From Adiantum capillus-veneris (taxonomy: Eukaryota > Streptophyta > Polypodiopsida > Polypodiales > Pteridaceae): 64,000 bases of DNA. Position 1 is the stretch's first letter. Each line of letters begins with the position of its first letter. Made by a program: the position numbers and the translations under genes. Of this stretch, positions 21,611 through 32,981 are shown piece after piece. The stretch covers positions 15,914,478 through 15,978,477 of the forward strand of contig CM043961.1 of assembly GCA_014529385.2 (NCBI GenBank). Direction: 5' to 3'. A model generated the notes under the pieces. The model ran no database searches, had not been told where the DNA came from, and saw only the letters and a list, made by a program, of their open reading frames with translations.

Positions 21611-22855
21611 CTCAAAGATAGATCTACCCGGTCCCTCGACTCTAGACTCTATGAAGCAGTAATCCCATGTCTAGCTGCTTTGCTACTAAAGTGAAAACAA
21701 CATGGAGAACAAATCTTTAAAAAACAAGGCTCTAAATATGAACTAGGTCACTTACCACCTAAGGATAATTCCTCAGCAACACCACCAATGTTAGCGGGTC
21801 GCCACAACAGATGTATGTACCATAACTATCTGGCACTAATATAATATGTCAATCAAGAAAGTGACTCGGATGGGGCATAGAGGCTCTTTGAGGTTGTTAA
21901 TTCTCAAGAAGTGAACCTAGCAAGCAGACATGTCAACCCGACAACCCACCACTCTCTGATCAAAAAATCTGCATATGTCCTATCTCACCGCTCTAGGTCA
22001 TCATGCCATTTTAACGACTAAATGAACTTAGTTTGTCACGAAACTTTAAGGGAAGCTATATTAGGTCTAAGGGCACAAGTCTACAAATTATGGTGGCCAT
22101 CTAACAAGGTATCAAAATCGCAATCCATCATGTACTAGGTCATAAAAACAATAAAAGAACATCTAAATAGGTCACCCTAAGGTTTAATAATACTCTCCTA
22201 TGGTCAAAATGTCAAAAAACAGTGATTTAAGCACTCAAATCTGTAGATAAGACTCACATACGAGTAGTTGCAAACCACAACAAAATAGAAAATGATTATA
22301 TTTAATTGAAACAGCAAGAGACAAGGAACACAACTCAATTCTTGGAACTAAATTTGGATTATCGAATCGAGAGAAAAATGGATTACAAGTTGTAGCTGGA
22401 TAGCCGCTTTGACAGTCGTACAGCAAAAGCTCTTCGAAATCCAAAAGATAATGTTACATGGTTCTATTCAAACTAAGGTCTTCAACCTTTATACGTAGGA
22501 CTTTTCAAAATGGCCAAAGGCTGGCTACTTGGGCTTTGGGCTCATAATAAAACAATACATGTCAAGGTGTACAACTTTCGAATCAAAATTACATAGACTC
22601 ATTTACAAGGCTTCTTTAAAAAACGGATAGATTACATTAAAAATGAGGCTTGGACAAGGTTTGGTCGACTATGAGGGTGCCCATCAATTGCATCAGCCAA
22701 ACAGAGAATCTAATTTTTTCTTTAGATTTAGCAGAACTTTAACATATGAAAGGAGAGAGTTTTCTTTAAGAGAAACACAAGAGGAGTCTAAAGGTTGTGC
22801 TGAACTACACATTAAAAGCATGCACATGATTCAAAGAGAATACCACAATTAAGGT
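21611..22855. other. No recognised gene
   Basis: AT-rich, only short ORFs. The expected G2 5' LTR and primer site were not found here. Confidence 0.45.
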
Positions 22856-23253
22856 TGACAACTTGATGAGGACAAGATTTGCTTGGAGCCGTGGTCCCTC
22901 GTCCAAAAGGTCTTTGTATTATAATTATCTCTTGAAGAGAGCTTTATTACAACACACCTTATGATCTTGTGGAGCTTTCCTTAAACCAAAACAATGGTGC
23001 TTTTCAAGACTCCCATGGTATAAGCCTCCTTCCCAAGCCCTAAACATCAAGTAAGGCTAAAGAACTATGAGATAAGAGGTAGACGAGGGTGAAAGATATA
23101 TTTTTCAAGCAAGAGAATTTGTATATGCTTGCTCATGGACAAGATCTTAGCAAAGCTTAGCATAATAGAATAATAGAGATGATGAAGAAGAAGATTTCAT
23201 TTGCTTGGATTTGTATCCATAGACAAGTGCTTGAGCATGATGGTCTCCTCTTG

Positions 23254-23305
<52 letters not shown>

Positions 23306-23310
23306 TGCTT
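22856..23310 (-). repeat. Diverged LTR relic related to the E1 LTR
   Basis: Blocks such as ATTTGCTTGGAGCCG, CCAAAAGGTCTTTGTATTAT and GGATTTGTATCCA match the E1 LTR (from about 28050 on) in the same order and orientation with many changes. A (GA)n tract lies at 23257-23302. No second copy or coding part belongs to it here. Confidence 0.55.
23257..23302. repeat. (GA)n microsatellite
   Basis: About 23 GA units. Confidence 0.95.
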
Positions 23311-23445
23311 TGCTAGCTTGGTCACTTGAGAGTGTGAGAGGAGCAAGAGAGAAAAAATCCCAATGAGCCCCTCCTTATATGCTTATGCAAATTTGCAACT
23401 AGTCTTGAATCAAGCACGCAGTAAGTGAAGTGGAGAGCTAAGAGA

Positions 23446-23447
<2 letters not shown>

Positions 23448-23520
<73 letters not shown>
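23448..23520. repeat. Compound (GT)n(GA)n microsatellite
   Basis: GT run at 23448-23490, then AG run to 23520. Cys-Val and Arg-Glu ORFs across it are artefacts. Confidence 0.95.
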
Positions 23521-23523
<3 letters not shown>

Positions 23524-24172
23524 TTAAATTTGCATCCACACGTGCAAGCAATTTCAAGCCAAATTTCAATTCTAATTATTGTTGTAGCTTCTTTGTCGCC
23601 TCGGGAATATTTCCACCAGGTGTTTACCATTCTAGAGCCGCAGCCTCAGCCATTTCTGAGACTTGGTTCGGAAGAGCTCTTCTAAGACTATTGCTAGTCG
23701 TATTTGCATAACCTTTTGTGAGGGTCATTGCGTGAGGTTTTTTTGAAGTCGAGCATTGGGGGTCAGGTTACCCAATGTGAGGTGGATTAGGTTGTTGGAG
23801 ATCCCCATTTGTGGACTTGCCATAGGACATTCATAGACAGATATAGGTGCTTTGATGCTAAGTTGGTAGTCTTTTGACATCTTCTTTGAGCAGTATATGC
23901 TAGTTGATACTCTATCAACACTCTTTGTTGGTCTATGCATTGTTTTTTACTAAGTTTTGCTTGAGATTTTGATCTTTGAATAGAGGAAATTCTGTAGGAT
24001 TTTTCCCGCAAGTCCTCTAGTTTGCTTACAACACTCTTTTGCAATTGCAGTGATTTGTTGAGTTTCTAGTTGAGATTTTGATATTTGAACAAAGAAGACT
24101 CTACTGAAATTTTTGGCAGAAAATATTCCATAAGTTCTTAGTATTAATTTCTTGTAGTTAGTTCTTGTCAAT
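23521..24172 (+). other. Copia-2 leader (no LTR found)
   Basis: Upstream of the Copia-2 gag start. Two related segments at about 23960-24010 and 24070-24120 (TTGAGATTTTGAT, then GAAATTCTG or GAAGACTCT, then ATTTTT) repeat a motif also doubled in the Copia-1 leader. No initiator-Met primer site was found. Confidence 0.45.
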
Positions 24173-25075
24173 ATGGCTGGATCTTCTAAGAAAGAATATT
24201 ACTACATTAAGAAATTTGATGGCACAAATTTCACTATATGGAAGGAGAGATTGCTTGATGTCCTAATTAACAAAGGACTTGCAAGACCATTAAAAGAGCA
24301 CGAAGAGGGTTTGTACACTGATGATGAATGGGAGGAGCTTAATGTTCGTGCCATGGCAACTATTATGTTTCATCTTGGTAAGTCTATATTCTTTACGATT
24401 ATGGACAAGACCAATGATAAAGAATTGTGGGAGTCTTTGTGTTGAGCATGGATGGTAGGAGTGCATCGAAGAAAGTGTTTTTTTATGAAAGTTCACACTC
24501 GAATGAGTTTAACAGTGTCATTTCACACTCAAATGAGTTTAACATTGTGTTTACTGATTTGATGATAAAATGAAATACATTTTCTTGCTATGTTCTTTGG
24601 TTGCATCATGGGATACATTTAACACTGCCATTAGTAACTCTGTCCCTAAAGGAAAACTTGTTTTCAATGATGTTACTAGTGCTTTGCTCATGGAAGAGAT
24701 TCGACATCTATCTCTTGACACTAGTGGACATGGTGATGCATATATGGCTAGTGGAAGTAGCCAAAGGAACAATCAAAGGTAGAGAGGTCATAATCATAGT
24801 CGCTGCCGTTCTTAGGATTGCAAGAATGCATGTAGCAAGAGTGTGGACATGGCACGAGGAACATTAAATGCTACCATTGTCACAAGAAAGGACACATGAA
24901 AAGGGATTGCTCTTTGTTTTGCAAAGAGATAAGGGTAAATCCATTATCGTAAGTCATGCACCTCCTAAGAGAAGTGCAAAGATACAGGAGCATAATGTTG
25001 TTGAGTCTCCACATGTTGATGTTGTTCTTGACATGCCGCAATCCTTAGCTATATATACTAGTCTTCACTTTTGAT
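24173..25075 (+). pseudogene. Copia-2 gag remnant
   Basis: It starts MAGSSKKEYYYIKKFDGTNF at 24173, the same opening as the Copia-1 gag, followed by TIWKERLLDVLINKG. The frame breaks after 90 codons; later parts at 24570-24782 show the SWDTFNTAISNSVP block. A CCHC knuckle is recognisable near 24870-24910 across a frameshift (CYHCHKKGHMKRDC). Non-functional. Confidence 0.75.
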
Positions 25076-27868
25076 TTGAGTATAAAGGTGTTGTTAGCTC
25101 TTGACAAATGCTACGCATAGAATTGGATTATTGACTTAGGTGCAAATTTTCATGTTATTCCTCATTAGGAGCGGTTCTCTAGTTATGGTTCTATACATGG
25201 TTCAGTTAAACTGGGTGATTCTCATCAGCTTGACATATGCAACATTGGAGATGTGAAGTTGTGTATGCGCAACGGTACTGAGTTTGTGCTGCAAGGTGTT
25301 AAACATGTGCCAAAGCTAACTAAGAGCTTGGTTTCAGTAGGACAACTTGATGATCTTGCATACATTACAATGTTTGGAAATGGTTCTTGGATAATTAGAA
25401 AAGGTTAAAATTCATGCTCAAAGGCCAAAAGTTTGGCTCATTATATTCCTTGTATGTCCCTTCTATGGAAGAGAACTCTATCTATTTAGTCGAACTACCT
25501 TCTACTGAGTTGTGGCATAGCCAACTTGGTCATATGAGTCAAAACATTTGCATTGTATTGGCTATATCCCTGTGTTAAACTATTCTGATTTAAATTTAGC
25601 TTGTGTGAGCACTACATATGCAAGAAATAGACTAGGCTTACACCATCACCATTGGATAGGAAGTTAGGAAATCCTCTAGGCTTGGTTCATAGTTATCTAT
25701 GTGGGACTATACCGCACAAGTCTCTGGGGGGGCATTATATTTTTTGAATTTCATAAATGAATCTACTTGAAAGGTGTGGGTCTATTTCTTGAAGAGGAAA
25801 AAGTCTTTAGTGTCTTCAAGAAGTTCCTAGCTATGGTCGAGAACCAATCAGTCAAGAAGTTGAAGGCTTTGCGCAGTGACAGCGGGGGAGAATACATCTC
25901 CATTGAGTTTAAGGACTTTTGTAGTAAACGAGGCATTAGGAGGCGGTTTATTATGCTCTACACACTTACTCATAATGGAGTTGTTGAACACATGAATATG
26001 ACTATTTTGAAGAGGGTCACTTCCATGCTATCTGTGGAAAATTTACCTCAAGAGTTTTCGGGAGAGGCTGTTACGATAGCGGTGCATATAATTAATACAT
26101 CACCTAGTACACCATTGAACTACCAGATTTTGGAGGAGATGTGGACATGCAAGAAGCATTATCATGATAGATTATGTGTGTTTGGGTGTGAGGCATTCTC
26201 ACATGTTCCTAAAGAGTTTAGAAAGAAGTTGGACCCCAAGTCACACAAATGCATCTTTACCAGCTATGGTGTAGATAAAGAGATGGGCTATCATCCCTAG
26301 CAATCAAAATCTTGGAGAGTTATTCATGGCTCACAAGAAATCTTTAATGAATCAAAGATGCATAGACAACACGCGAAAGAGGTCGAGTATCTCAAAGTAA
26401 GATTTGAGGACGTATTCTCAAGTCCAATTATGCAAACAACTCAGTCTATTAGCAAAGTACCTATCGCTAGTAGTACTCTACAGAGAGCTAGTGATGCTCC
26501 TGAGAGAGCAAATTCTAGCAGTCACGAAGTGAGGAGATCTACATGTGTCTCTCATGCCTTTGAGTGGGGTTTCAGCTAGGATTAGACTATTATTAGTCAT
26601 TGACTGCAAAGAGCCTACCGCTACCAATAGTCTATTGAAATGGAAGATAGCATGAAGTGGGAGCAAGCAATGCAATCTGTGTATAAATCAATTATGGAAA
26701 ATGAGATTTGGGAATTGATAAAGTTTCAAGAGGGCAAATGAACCTTGCCTTACAAAAAGAAGGACACAACAAAAGATCCTGTGCCTAAGTACAAGGCTAG
26801 AGTAGTTGCTAAGGGTTTCGAGCAAAAGAAAGGCATGATTTCAATGAAATCTTTTCTCCAGTGGTCAAGATGATTACATTGCATCTCGTTCTTGGACTAA
26901 TAGCCACTGAGGACATGGAATTGGTCCATATGGATGTAAAGACAACATTCCTTCATGGGATCTTGGCGAGGAATGTCTACATGAAATAGGCCGAGAGTTT
27001 TGAAGTCAAACCTAAGAAGCCTATGAGGGAAAAACTAGTGTGTGTAGATTGTGTAAGGCATTTTATGGCCTAAAACAAAGCTCAAGGCAATGGTACATGA
27101 AGTTTGACAAGCACATGTAGTCCCAAGGGTATGAAAGGAGCTAGGAAGATCATGGCTTATACACCAAGAGATTGAACAATGGTTCCCTCATCATCCTCAT
27201 ACTTTATGTTGATGATTGTTATCGCCGAAAAGTCAAAGGATGAGATTGCCATCTTAAAGAGGTCACTTAGCACACAATTTTCTATGAAAGATTTGGGAGA
27301 TGCAAGTAACTTTCTTGGTATGCATATCAAGAGGTATAGAGAACGTGGAATTCTCAAGTGGAAATGTATACCCACAAGGTCTTGCATCGTTTTAATGTGC
27401 AGGGGGGGTCTTGCAACGTTTTAATATGCGCGCGGGGGGCTTCATTGAGTACTTCAATGTAGACATATGAAAAACTTAGCAAGAATGATGCTCCCAAGTC
27501 TAATGTTGAGAAAGCAAAAATGGCAAAGGTGCCATATTCTTCACTTATTGGCCAGAGATTGCTTTTGCAGTGGGAGTGGTTAGCAAATTAATAAAAACTT
27601 GTGGTAGAAAGCACTAGGAAGCGATGAAGCACATCTTGAGATATTTGAAAGGTACGACAAGCAACTACTTACGCTTTGGGAATAGTGATGCATCAATTGT
27701 GGGTTACACATATGCAGATTATGCAAGTTATGTGGACACTAGCAGATCCACACTTGGCTATATTTTCCTATTTTTTGGAATAGTTGTGTCATGGAGACCA
27801 TGTCTCCAAGATTGTACGTCATCTTCCACTACAGAGGCAGAGTATGTTGTAGTTTTTGATGCTAGCAA
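25076..27868 (+). pseudogene. Copia-2 pol remnant, 5' part
   Basis: The protease at about 25130 reads WIIDLGANFHV, where the family has D-S-G-A, so Ser is Leu. The integrase core at 25767-26300 keeps RSDSGGEYIS, while the Glu region reads VVEHMNMT, with the catalytic Glu still in place. RT is broken by several frameshifts; LYVDD is visible at about 27200 and a frameshift follows at once. RNase H (27624-27868) has GYTYADYA and STTEAEYVV and stops at the E1 insertion. Confidence 0.8.
27864..27868. other. E1 target-site duplication, left copy
   Basis: AGCAA, repeated at 36773-36777. Confidence 0.95.
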
Positions 27869-29458
27869 TGTAACATTTAATGGCCTAATAACTTTTGTGT
27901 AGCGGAAATCAGCATGAACATAGTGGGCATTTCATTAGAATAGCTTCCTAATGAGAATTACAAGAGTGCTTGGGTGGAGAGAGCAACAAAAAGCATAACA
28001 CCTAATTAGATAGCATCGACAATACTTTCAAAAGAGAGAGAAATTAAGCTATTGACAACAGTTGAGGACCGGATTTGCATGGAGCCGGTCCCCCCTCCAA
28101 AAGGCTTTGTATTATAGTTTCTCCCATCAAGAGAGACATTGTACAATACAATTCTTTGTGTTCCTTCAAGACTAGCTAGTGCAATGAAGATGGAAGCTTC
28201 ATACACTAAGCAAAACACTAAATCAAACACAACTTGAATTATCCCCGTTCTCAGACCCAAGACCTCACACACCTTCGAAGATGGTGAGAGCTAGCAGGGT
28301 ATGAGAGTAGATTGAGAGGAAGAAGGAGTATCTTACGAGAAAGATGTACATCTCCTCACATTATCACTCATATTAGCATAGCTTAGCTTAGTAATTAGCT
28401 TGGTAGAGAAGATGAGCATGCATTGAAGCTTGGCTCTTGGTTGGATTTGCATCCACATGCCAAGAGAGTGTTGATGTAGGCTTCTATCTCACAAGCTTGG
28501 AGTAGGTGACGAGCTCTCCATTAAAGCTTGGGAGGAGATAGAGTATTCTTCCTTCACACATGGTCAAGTGTGAGTGTGTGTGTGTCAATGCCAAGCAAAA
28601 ATCATCCCTCCCTCTCTCTTGGGCGAGCCCTAGCTGCTAATTAGGTCTGGCTTTTGCCTCATTGGACCTCCCCAGGTCAAACCAATAGGAATTAAGCAGC
28701 ATAAGTGATAGCCTTCTGACATGTGTCCCCCTTTCCCCTTTTGTGAGAGCTTTAGGTAATTAAATAATTAAACAAAACTCTCATTGGACCCCTTTGTCTC
28801 CTGGCCAATAGAAATCAGGCAAGCCATGAGGCTTCTGAATGCTCATTGGACCCTTTGGGAGACTGCCCAATAGTCTTCTAGGAGACTTAATTCTCATTGG
28901 TTTCTTTTATTAAATGTTTTTAAATTAATTAAACTACATTTACTCTAGCTTAATTCTCATTGGTCCACTTCAAGGGTCTTCCAATAGGAATTGGGCACAC
29001 CTTGTGGGCATCTGGCCTAGGGAGCTGACATGTGTCCCTCATTCCCTTTGTGTAAAGGGAGCCTGTGTGTGTGTGTGTGGCTTTCTCTCTCATCCCCTAC
29101 CTTTGGGGCTCGCCCCCTCCCATGTAGGGATGTGAAAAGACTTTTAGGGCACACACTAAGCATCCAATTTTCCCTAGGGTTGACCTTTGGACACAACCTT
29201 TGAATTTTGGAACCTTAGCATTTTGGAAGTCTTAATGGGCTGAACCTTAGGGTCTTTTTGGCCCATTGTTTCACATGGCTCTTTTGCAGATGGCCCCCCC
29301 TTTGGATCCCTATTTTCCCTCCTTTGGATCCCTACTGTGGCCAGTCTGCTAGCTTAACCAATATTCTAGCTTTTTCTCCCTTGGCACTTCCCCACATTAA
29401 ATGATCAGTTTAATATGAGAAAATCATTTAGGAGAATTAGATATTGATTATTATGACA
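27869..29458 (-). repeat. E1 3' LTR, 1590 bp
   Basis: On the plus strand it runs from TGTAACATTT to ATTATGACA. Compared with the other LTR it differs at position 6 (C against T) and at two further sites (AGCTTAGC against AGATTAGC near 28383; GTGACGAG against GTGATGAG near 28509). It carries four ATTGG/CCAAT inverted pairs at 28660-28987. Confidence 0.96.
28660..28987. promoter_or_regulatory. Array of ATTGG/CCAAT inverted pairs
   Basis: CATTGG followed by CCAATAG with a gap of 15 or 16 bases, at 28660/28682, 28782/28805, 28844/28867 and 28958/28981. A single unpaired CATTGG lies at 28895. The same array is in the 5' LTR, 7314 bases to the right. CCAAT is the NF-Y binding core in plants; the role here is inferred. 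Confidence 0.6.
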
Positions 29459-29475
29459 TTACCTCTCTCTTGAAA
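29459..29475 (-). other. E1 polypurine tract
   Basis: Minus strand TTTCAAGAGAGAGGTAA directly before the 3' LTR. Confidence 0.8.
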
Positions 29476-29476
29476 T

Positions 29477-29496
29477 CATAGTCGTCCTCGACTATG
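29477..29496 (-). other. E1 hairpin beside the polypurine tract
   Basis: CATAGTCG, loop TCCT, CGACTATG: a perfect 8-bp stem. E2 and E3 have a stem of different sequence at the same place. Confidence 0.8.
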
Positions 29497-29814
29497 GTGT
29501 AGAGAAGATAAAGCATATGCATGAGTCCTTTTCTTAGCGGGTAGAGGATCCCTATGTTACCCTATGACATCATTCCATAATGGATGACTAGTCCATTTGG
29601 CGCTTGAGAGCCTGAGGCTGCCGCAAGCATGTCTGCACATTAGTCCTATCAATCTTCCATAGTAGAGTGACAAGCTCTACTTGGTGTTTGGGAGACGTTG
29701 TCTCCGCAAACTTGATCTAAGCATGCATACTACTTCATTTTTGTGCACAAAAAAAGAGAAAGAGAGTCTTATAAGACAAAAATTTTGTTAATTTTTAACA
29801 TTTTGTACATTTGC
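29497..29814 (-). other. E1 3' untranslated region
   Basis: Between the pol stop and the hairpin; no ORF. Contains two related segments near 29575 and 29655 (CATAATGGATGACTAG and CATAGTAGAGTGACAAG). Confidence 0.5.
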
Positions 29815-32800
29815 TTACTCTTGGGAAGCATTGTAAGCATTGACAAGGTTTAGGTTATCCTTTAATTGTATGCCTTGCATCCATCTAGCATCTTCAAAAG
29901 GATAATTCTTAAACTTAATAAGATATCGTCGGATAGTCTTACCGCCTCTTAATACCTTGTCTTCATGTCGGAGAATGGACTCGGGCTGCAGCACCTCCTC
30001 GTGGTCCTCGATCTCCGGTGGGTCTTCAATAGTTGGTTCTTGAGGTGGCTCTCCTTTGTAAGGCTTTAATAGGCTCACATGAAAAGCATTGTGTATGAGC
30101 CAATGATTGGGCAACTTAAGTTGATAGGCCATCTCATTGATTGGCCTAAGAATCTGGAAGGGACCATAATACCTTTTTGCTAGTTTAGCATAGTACTTTT
30201 GGTGGCCCGTAGGATTCTTGCCCGTCGTGTGCCTTAATCGAGCCTTGGGAAACTTTAACAAGACCCAATCGTTTTCTTTAAAGGCTTGGGCTCTTCTGTG
30301 CTTGTCAGCAGCAGCCTTTTGCCTTTGCTGTGAGATAGAGATAGCATCCTTAATCTTTTGGAAAGATTCTTGTAGGTCTCGGCTATACTCATCTGCAGCG
30401 AAGATCTTCCCATGTACCTTAAGTAGCAAGGGACTTTTTGATCTTCCCTCAATTACCTCGAAAGGTGCTTTTCCTGTGGAAGTATGTACAGTGTTATTGT
30501 AAGCATACTCTACTAAGGTAAGTACTTCTCCCATTGGGATCTTTGATCTACTTCCGTTACATAGGCTTTTAGTAGATCAAGAATGGTTAGGTTAGCTATT
30601 TCACTTTGGCCATCAGTTTGTGGATGATAGGCCGAAGAGAAGTTTAGCCTTGTTCCTAAATTCTCAAAGAGACCCTTCCAAAAATTACTGGTCATTCTAG
30701 GATCTCTATCCGACACTATGGACATTGGCAAGCCATGGTACTTGAAAATTTGTGAAATGAAGAGGGTTGCCATTTGATGGGCTTTGATAGTCTTTTTGAC
30801 AGGTATAAAATGAGCTTGTTTACTGAACCTGTCTACTATCGTCCATATTCCCGTATTCCCATGGATAGACTTAGGCAATCCAAAGATAAAATCCATGGAT
30901 ATGCTCTCCCAAGGTGAATTAGGGATTGGCAAGGGTTGAAGCAATCCAAGTTGCTTCCCTCTATCAAATTTTGTCTTTTGACATACCACACATTTGGAAA
31001 CATACTCGTGTATGTTCACTTTCATGGTAGGCCAATAGAAATATGTTTCAATTCCCTTTAGGGTAGACTGAATCCCTCTATGCCCCGCATATGGGGGAGC
31101 ATGAGATTCATACATTACTTTCTCACGTAGTGAGTTAGTAACGCATAGTCTATTGCCATAGAGAAGATAACCATCTTGTAAAGTAAATGGTTCTTCTTTC
31201 TTCCCTAATGCAAGGGCTGAAATCACATCTCTAAAATCGGGATCAATAGCATACTCATCTATCATTGAAGATAGATCATTGTGAGTTGCTATGGAAACCG
31301 CATTCACTCTCGGTCGTCTTGAGAGTGCATCGGCTACTTGATTATGCTTGCCAGCAATGTGAGCAATATGAAAATGAAATTGCGAAAGGAAATTTGCCCA
31401 CCTCATTTGTTTGTCGGAAAGCTTGGTCTGCGTCATGAAGTACTTAAGACTTTGGTGATCCGTTCGCAGAATGAAAGGAGTCCCCAATAAATAGTGCTTC
31501 CATGAGTCTAAGGCATGTAGAACTGCAAGGAGTTCTTTTTCGTATATGCCTAGAGCTTGCTCAACAGGGTCGAGCCTTCGACTCTCATAGCCTATGGCGT
31601 GCCCTTCTTGGAGCAGAACAGCCCCAAGGCAATCACCACAAGCATCACATTGGACCTCAAATGGTTTTGAGAGATCCGGTAGTGTAAGCACAGGTTGAGA
31701 GATAAGCTTTTCTTTAAGCTTTTCGAAAGCATTGTTCTCCTTAGCAGACCACGTATACCTAACATTTTTCTTTGTTAGGTCATGTAATGGTCCCGCAATT
31801 TGTGAGAACTTTTCTATGAAGCGTCTATAGTATGCACACATACCTATAAAGCTTCTTAGTTCATGAAGATTCCTTGGTTTAGGCCATCCTTTTATTACCT
31901 CTAACTTGGATGGATCCATTTGGATTCCATCTTGAGAGATAATGTGACCTAAATATTGAATCTCTTGCAAGAAAAATTCACTTTTCTTTCGATTAACATA
32001 AAGTTTATTCTCTCTTAAAACTTGAAATATTACCTGGAGGTGTTGCTTGTGTTCCTCCAATGAATTAGAGTAGATGATAATATCATCAAAGAACACTCCA
32101 GTGAAGGTTCGATGAGGCCTGAACAGCTTCTCCATCAAGCGGTTGAATGTGGCTGGTGCATTAGTCAAGCCAAAAGGCATGACAATGTATTCGTAAAGAC
32201 CAAATGTAGTACGAAATGCGGTCTTTACAATGTCTTGATCAACTATCCTTATTTGATGATAGCCACTTTTTAGGTCAATCCTACTGAAGTAGGTCGATCC
32301 TTGTAGCTTATCAAATAGGTCTTCTACCCGTGGAACGGGAAACCTATTCTTGATAGTGATCCTATTTAGTGCTCTATAGTCGACACACATACGATATGTG
32401 CCGTCTTTCTTTTGCACTAATAGCACAGGTGAGCAAAATGGAGATGAGCTAGGCCTAACCATGCCCTTCTCAACTAACTCATGCACTTGCCGCATAATCT
32501 CCTCTTGTTGAGCTTGAGAAACTCTATAAGGAGGTTTGTTAGGCGGTGAACTTCCTGGAAGAAGTTCAATTGCATGGTCGTCATTACCTCGTTTAGGAGG
32601 TAGCTCACAAGGGATGTCGTCAATAAAAACATCTTGAAACCCCTTGAGAAAATTGGATAACTCTAATTCCTTTTGGTTGCTTTTATTTTCTTTTGCTAAA
32701 GCATTAGGTTCATTTTGAGAATCTTTAACAAAAATCATGTACACGGAAATAGAGCTCTTTATTGACTTGTTGAAAGCTGGTGTATGTACAATGGGGATGG

Positions 32801-32981
32801 TGTTACCCATCTCCTTAGCATCTATATACATGTCCTTTTCCCTGAACTTAAAGGAGATTCTCCTTTCAGGAAATTTAACATCGGCAGCCAGGCGGTCAAA
32901 CCATGGTGCCCCTAGGATTACATCCTCATGCTTGAGAGGAGAGATAAAGAAGTCCTCTTTGTCCACATAGCCTTGGGACAT
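29815..32981 (-). pseudogene. E1 Pol: protease end, RT, RNase H, integrase, chromodomain
   Basis: An 822-codon frame (32981-30513) and a 239-codon frame (30534-29815) overlap; a one-base deletion in the run before LVEYAYNN, at about 30520-30530, separates them. RT has the active site FFDDI (about 32085, intact), and RNase H has CDACG, YEKELLAVLHAL and RTDHQSL. The integrase zinc domain (HAPPYAGHRG, CVVCQ) is followed by a core with MDFIFGLP, SDRDPRM and the Glu in DGQSEIAN. The C-terminus is a chromodomain: ESILRHEDKVLRGGK, YLIKFKNYPFEDARWM. Chromodomains are known to steer integration to certain chromatin. Apart from frameshifts all catalytic residues are present. Confidence 0.92.

Noticed and set aside
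28621-28990. ATTGG/CCAAT pairs as a CRISPR-like array
   Set aside because: Half-sites of 6-7 bases with irregular distances between pairs; plant LTR context.
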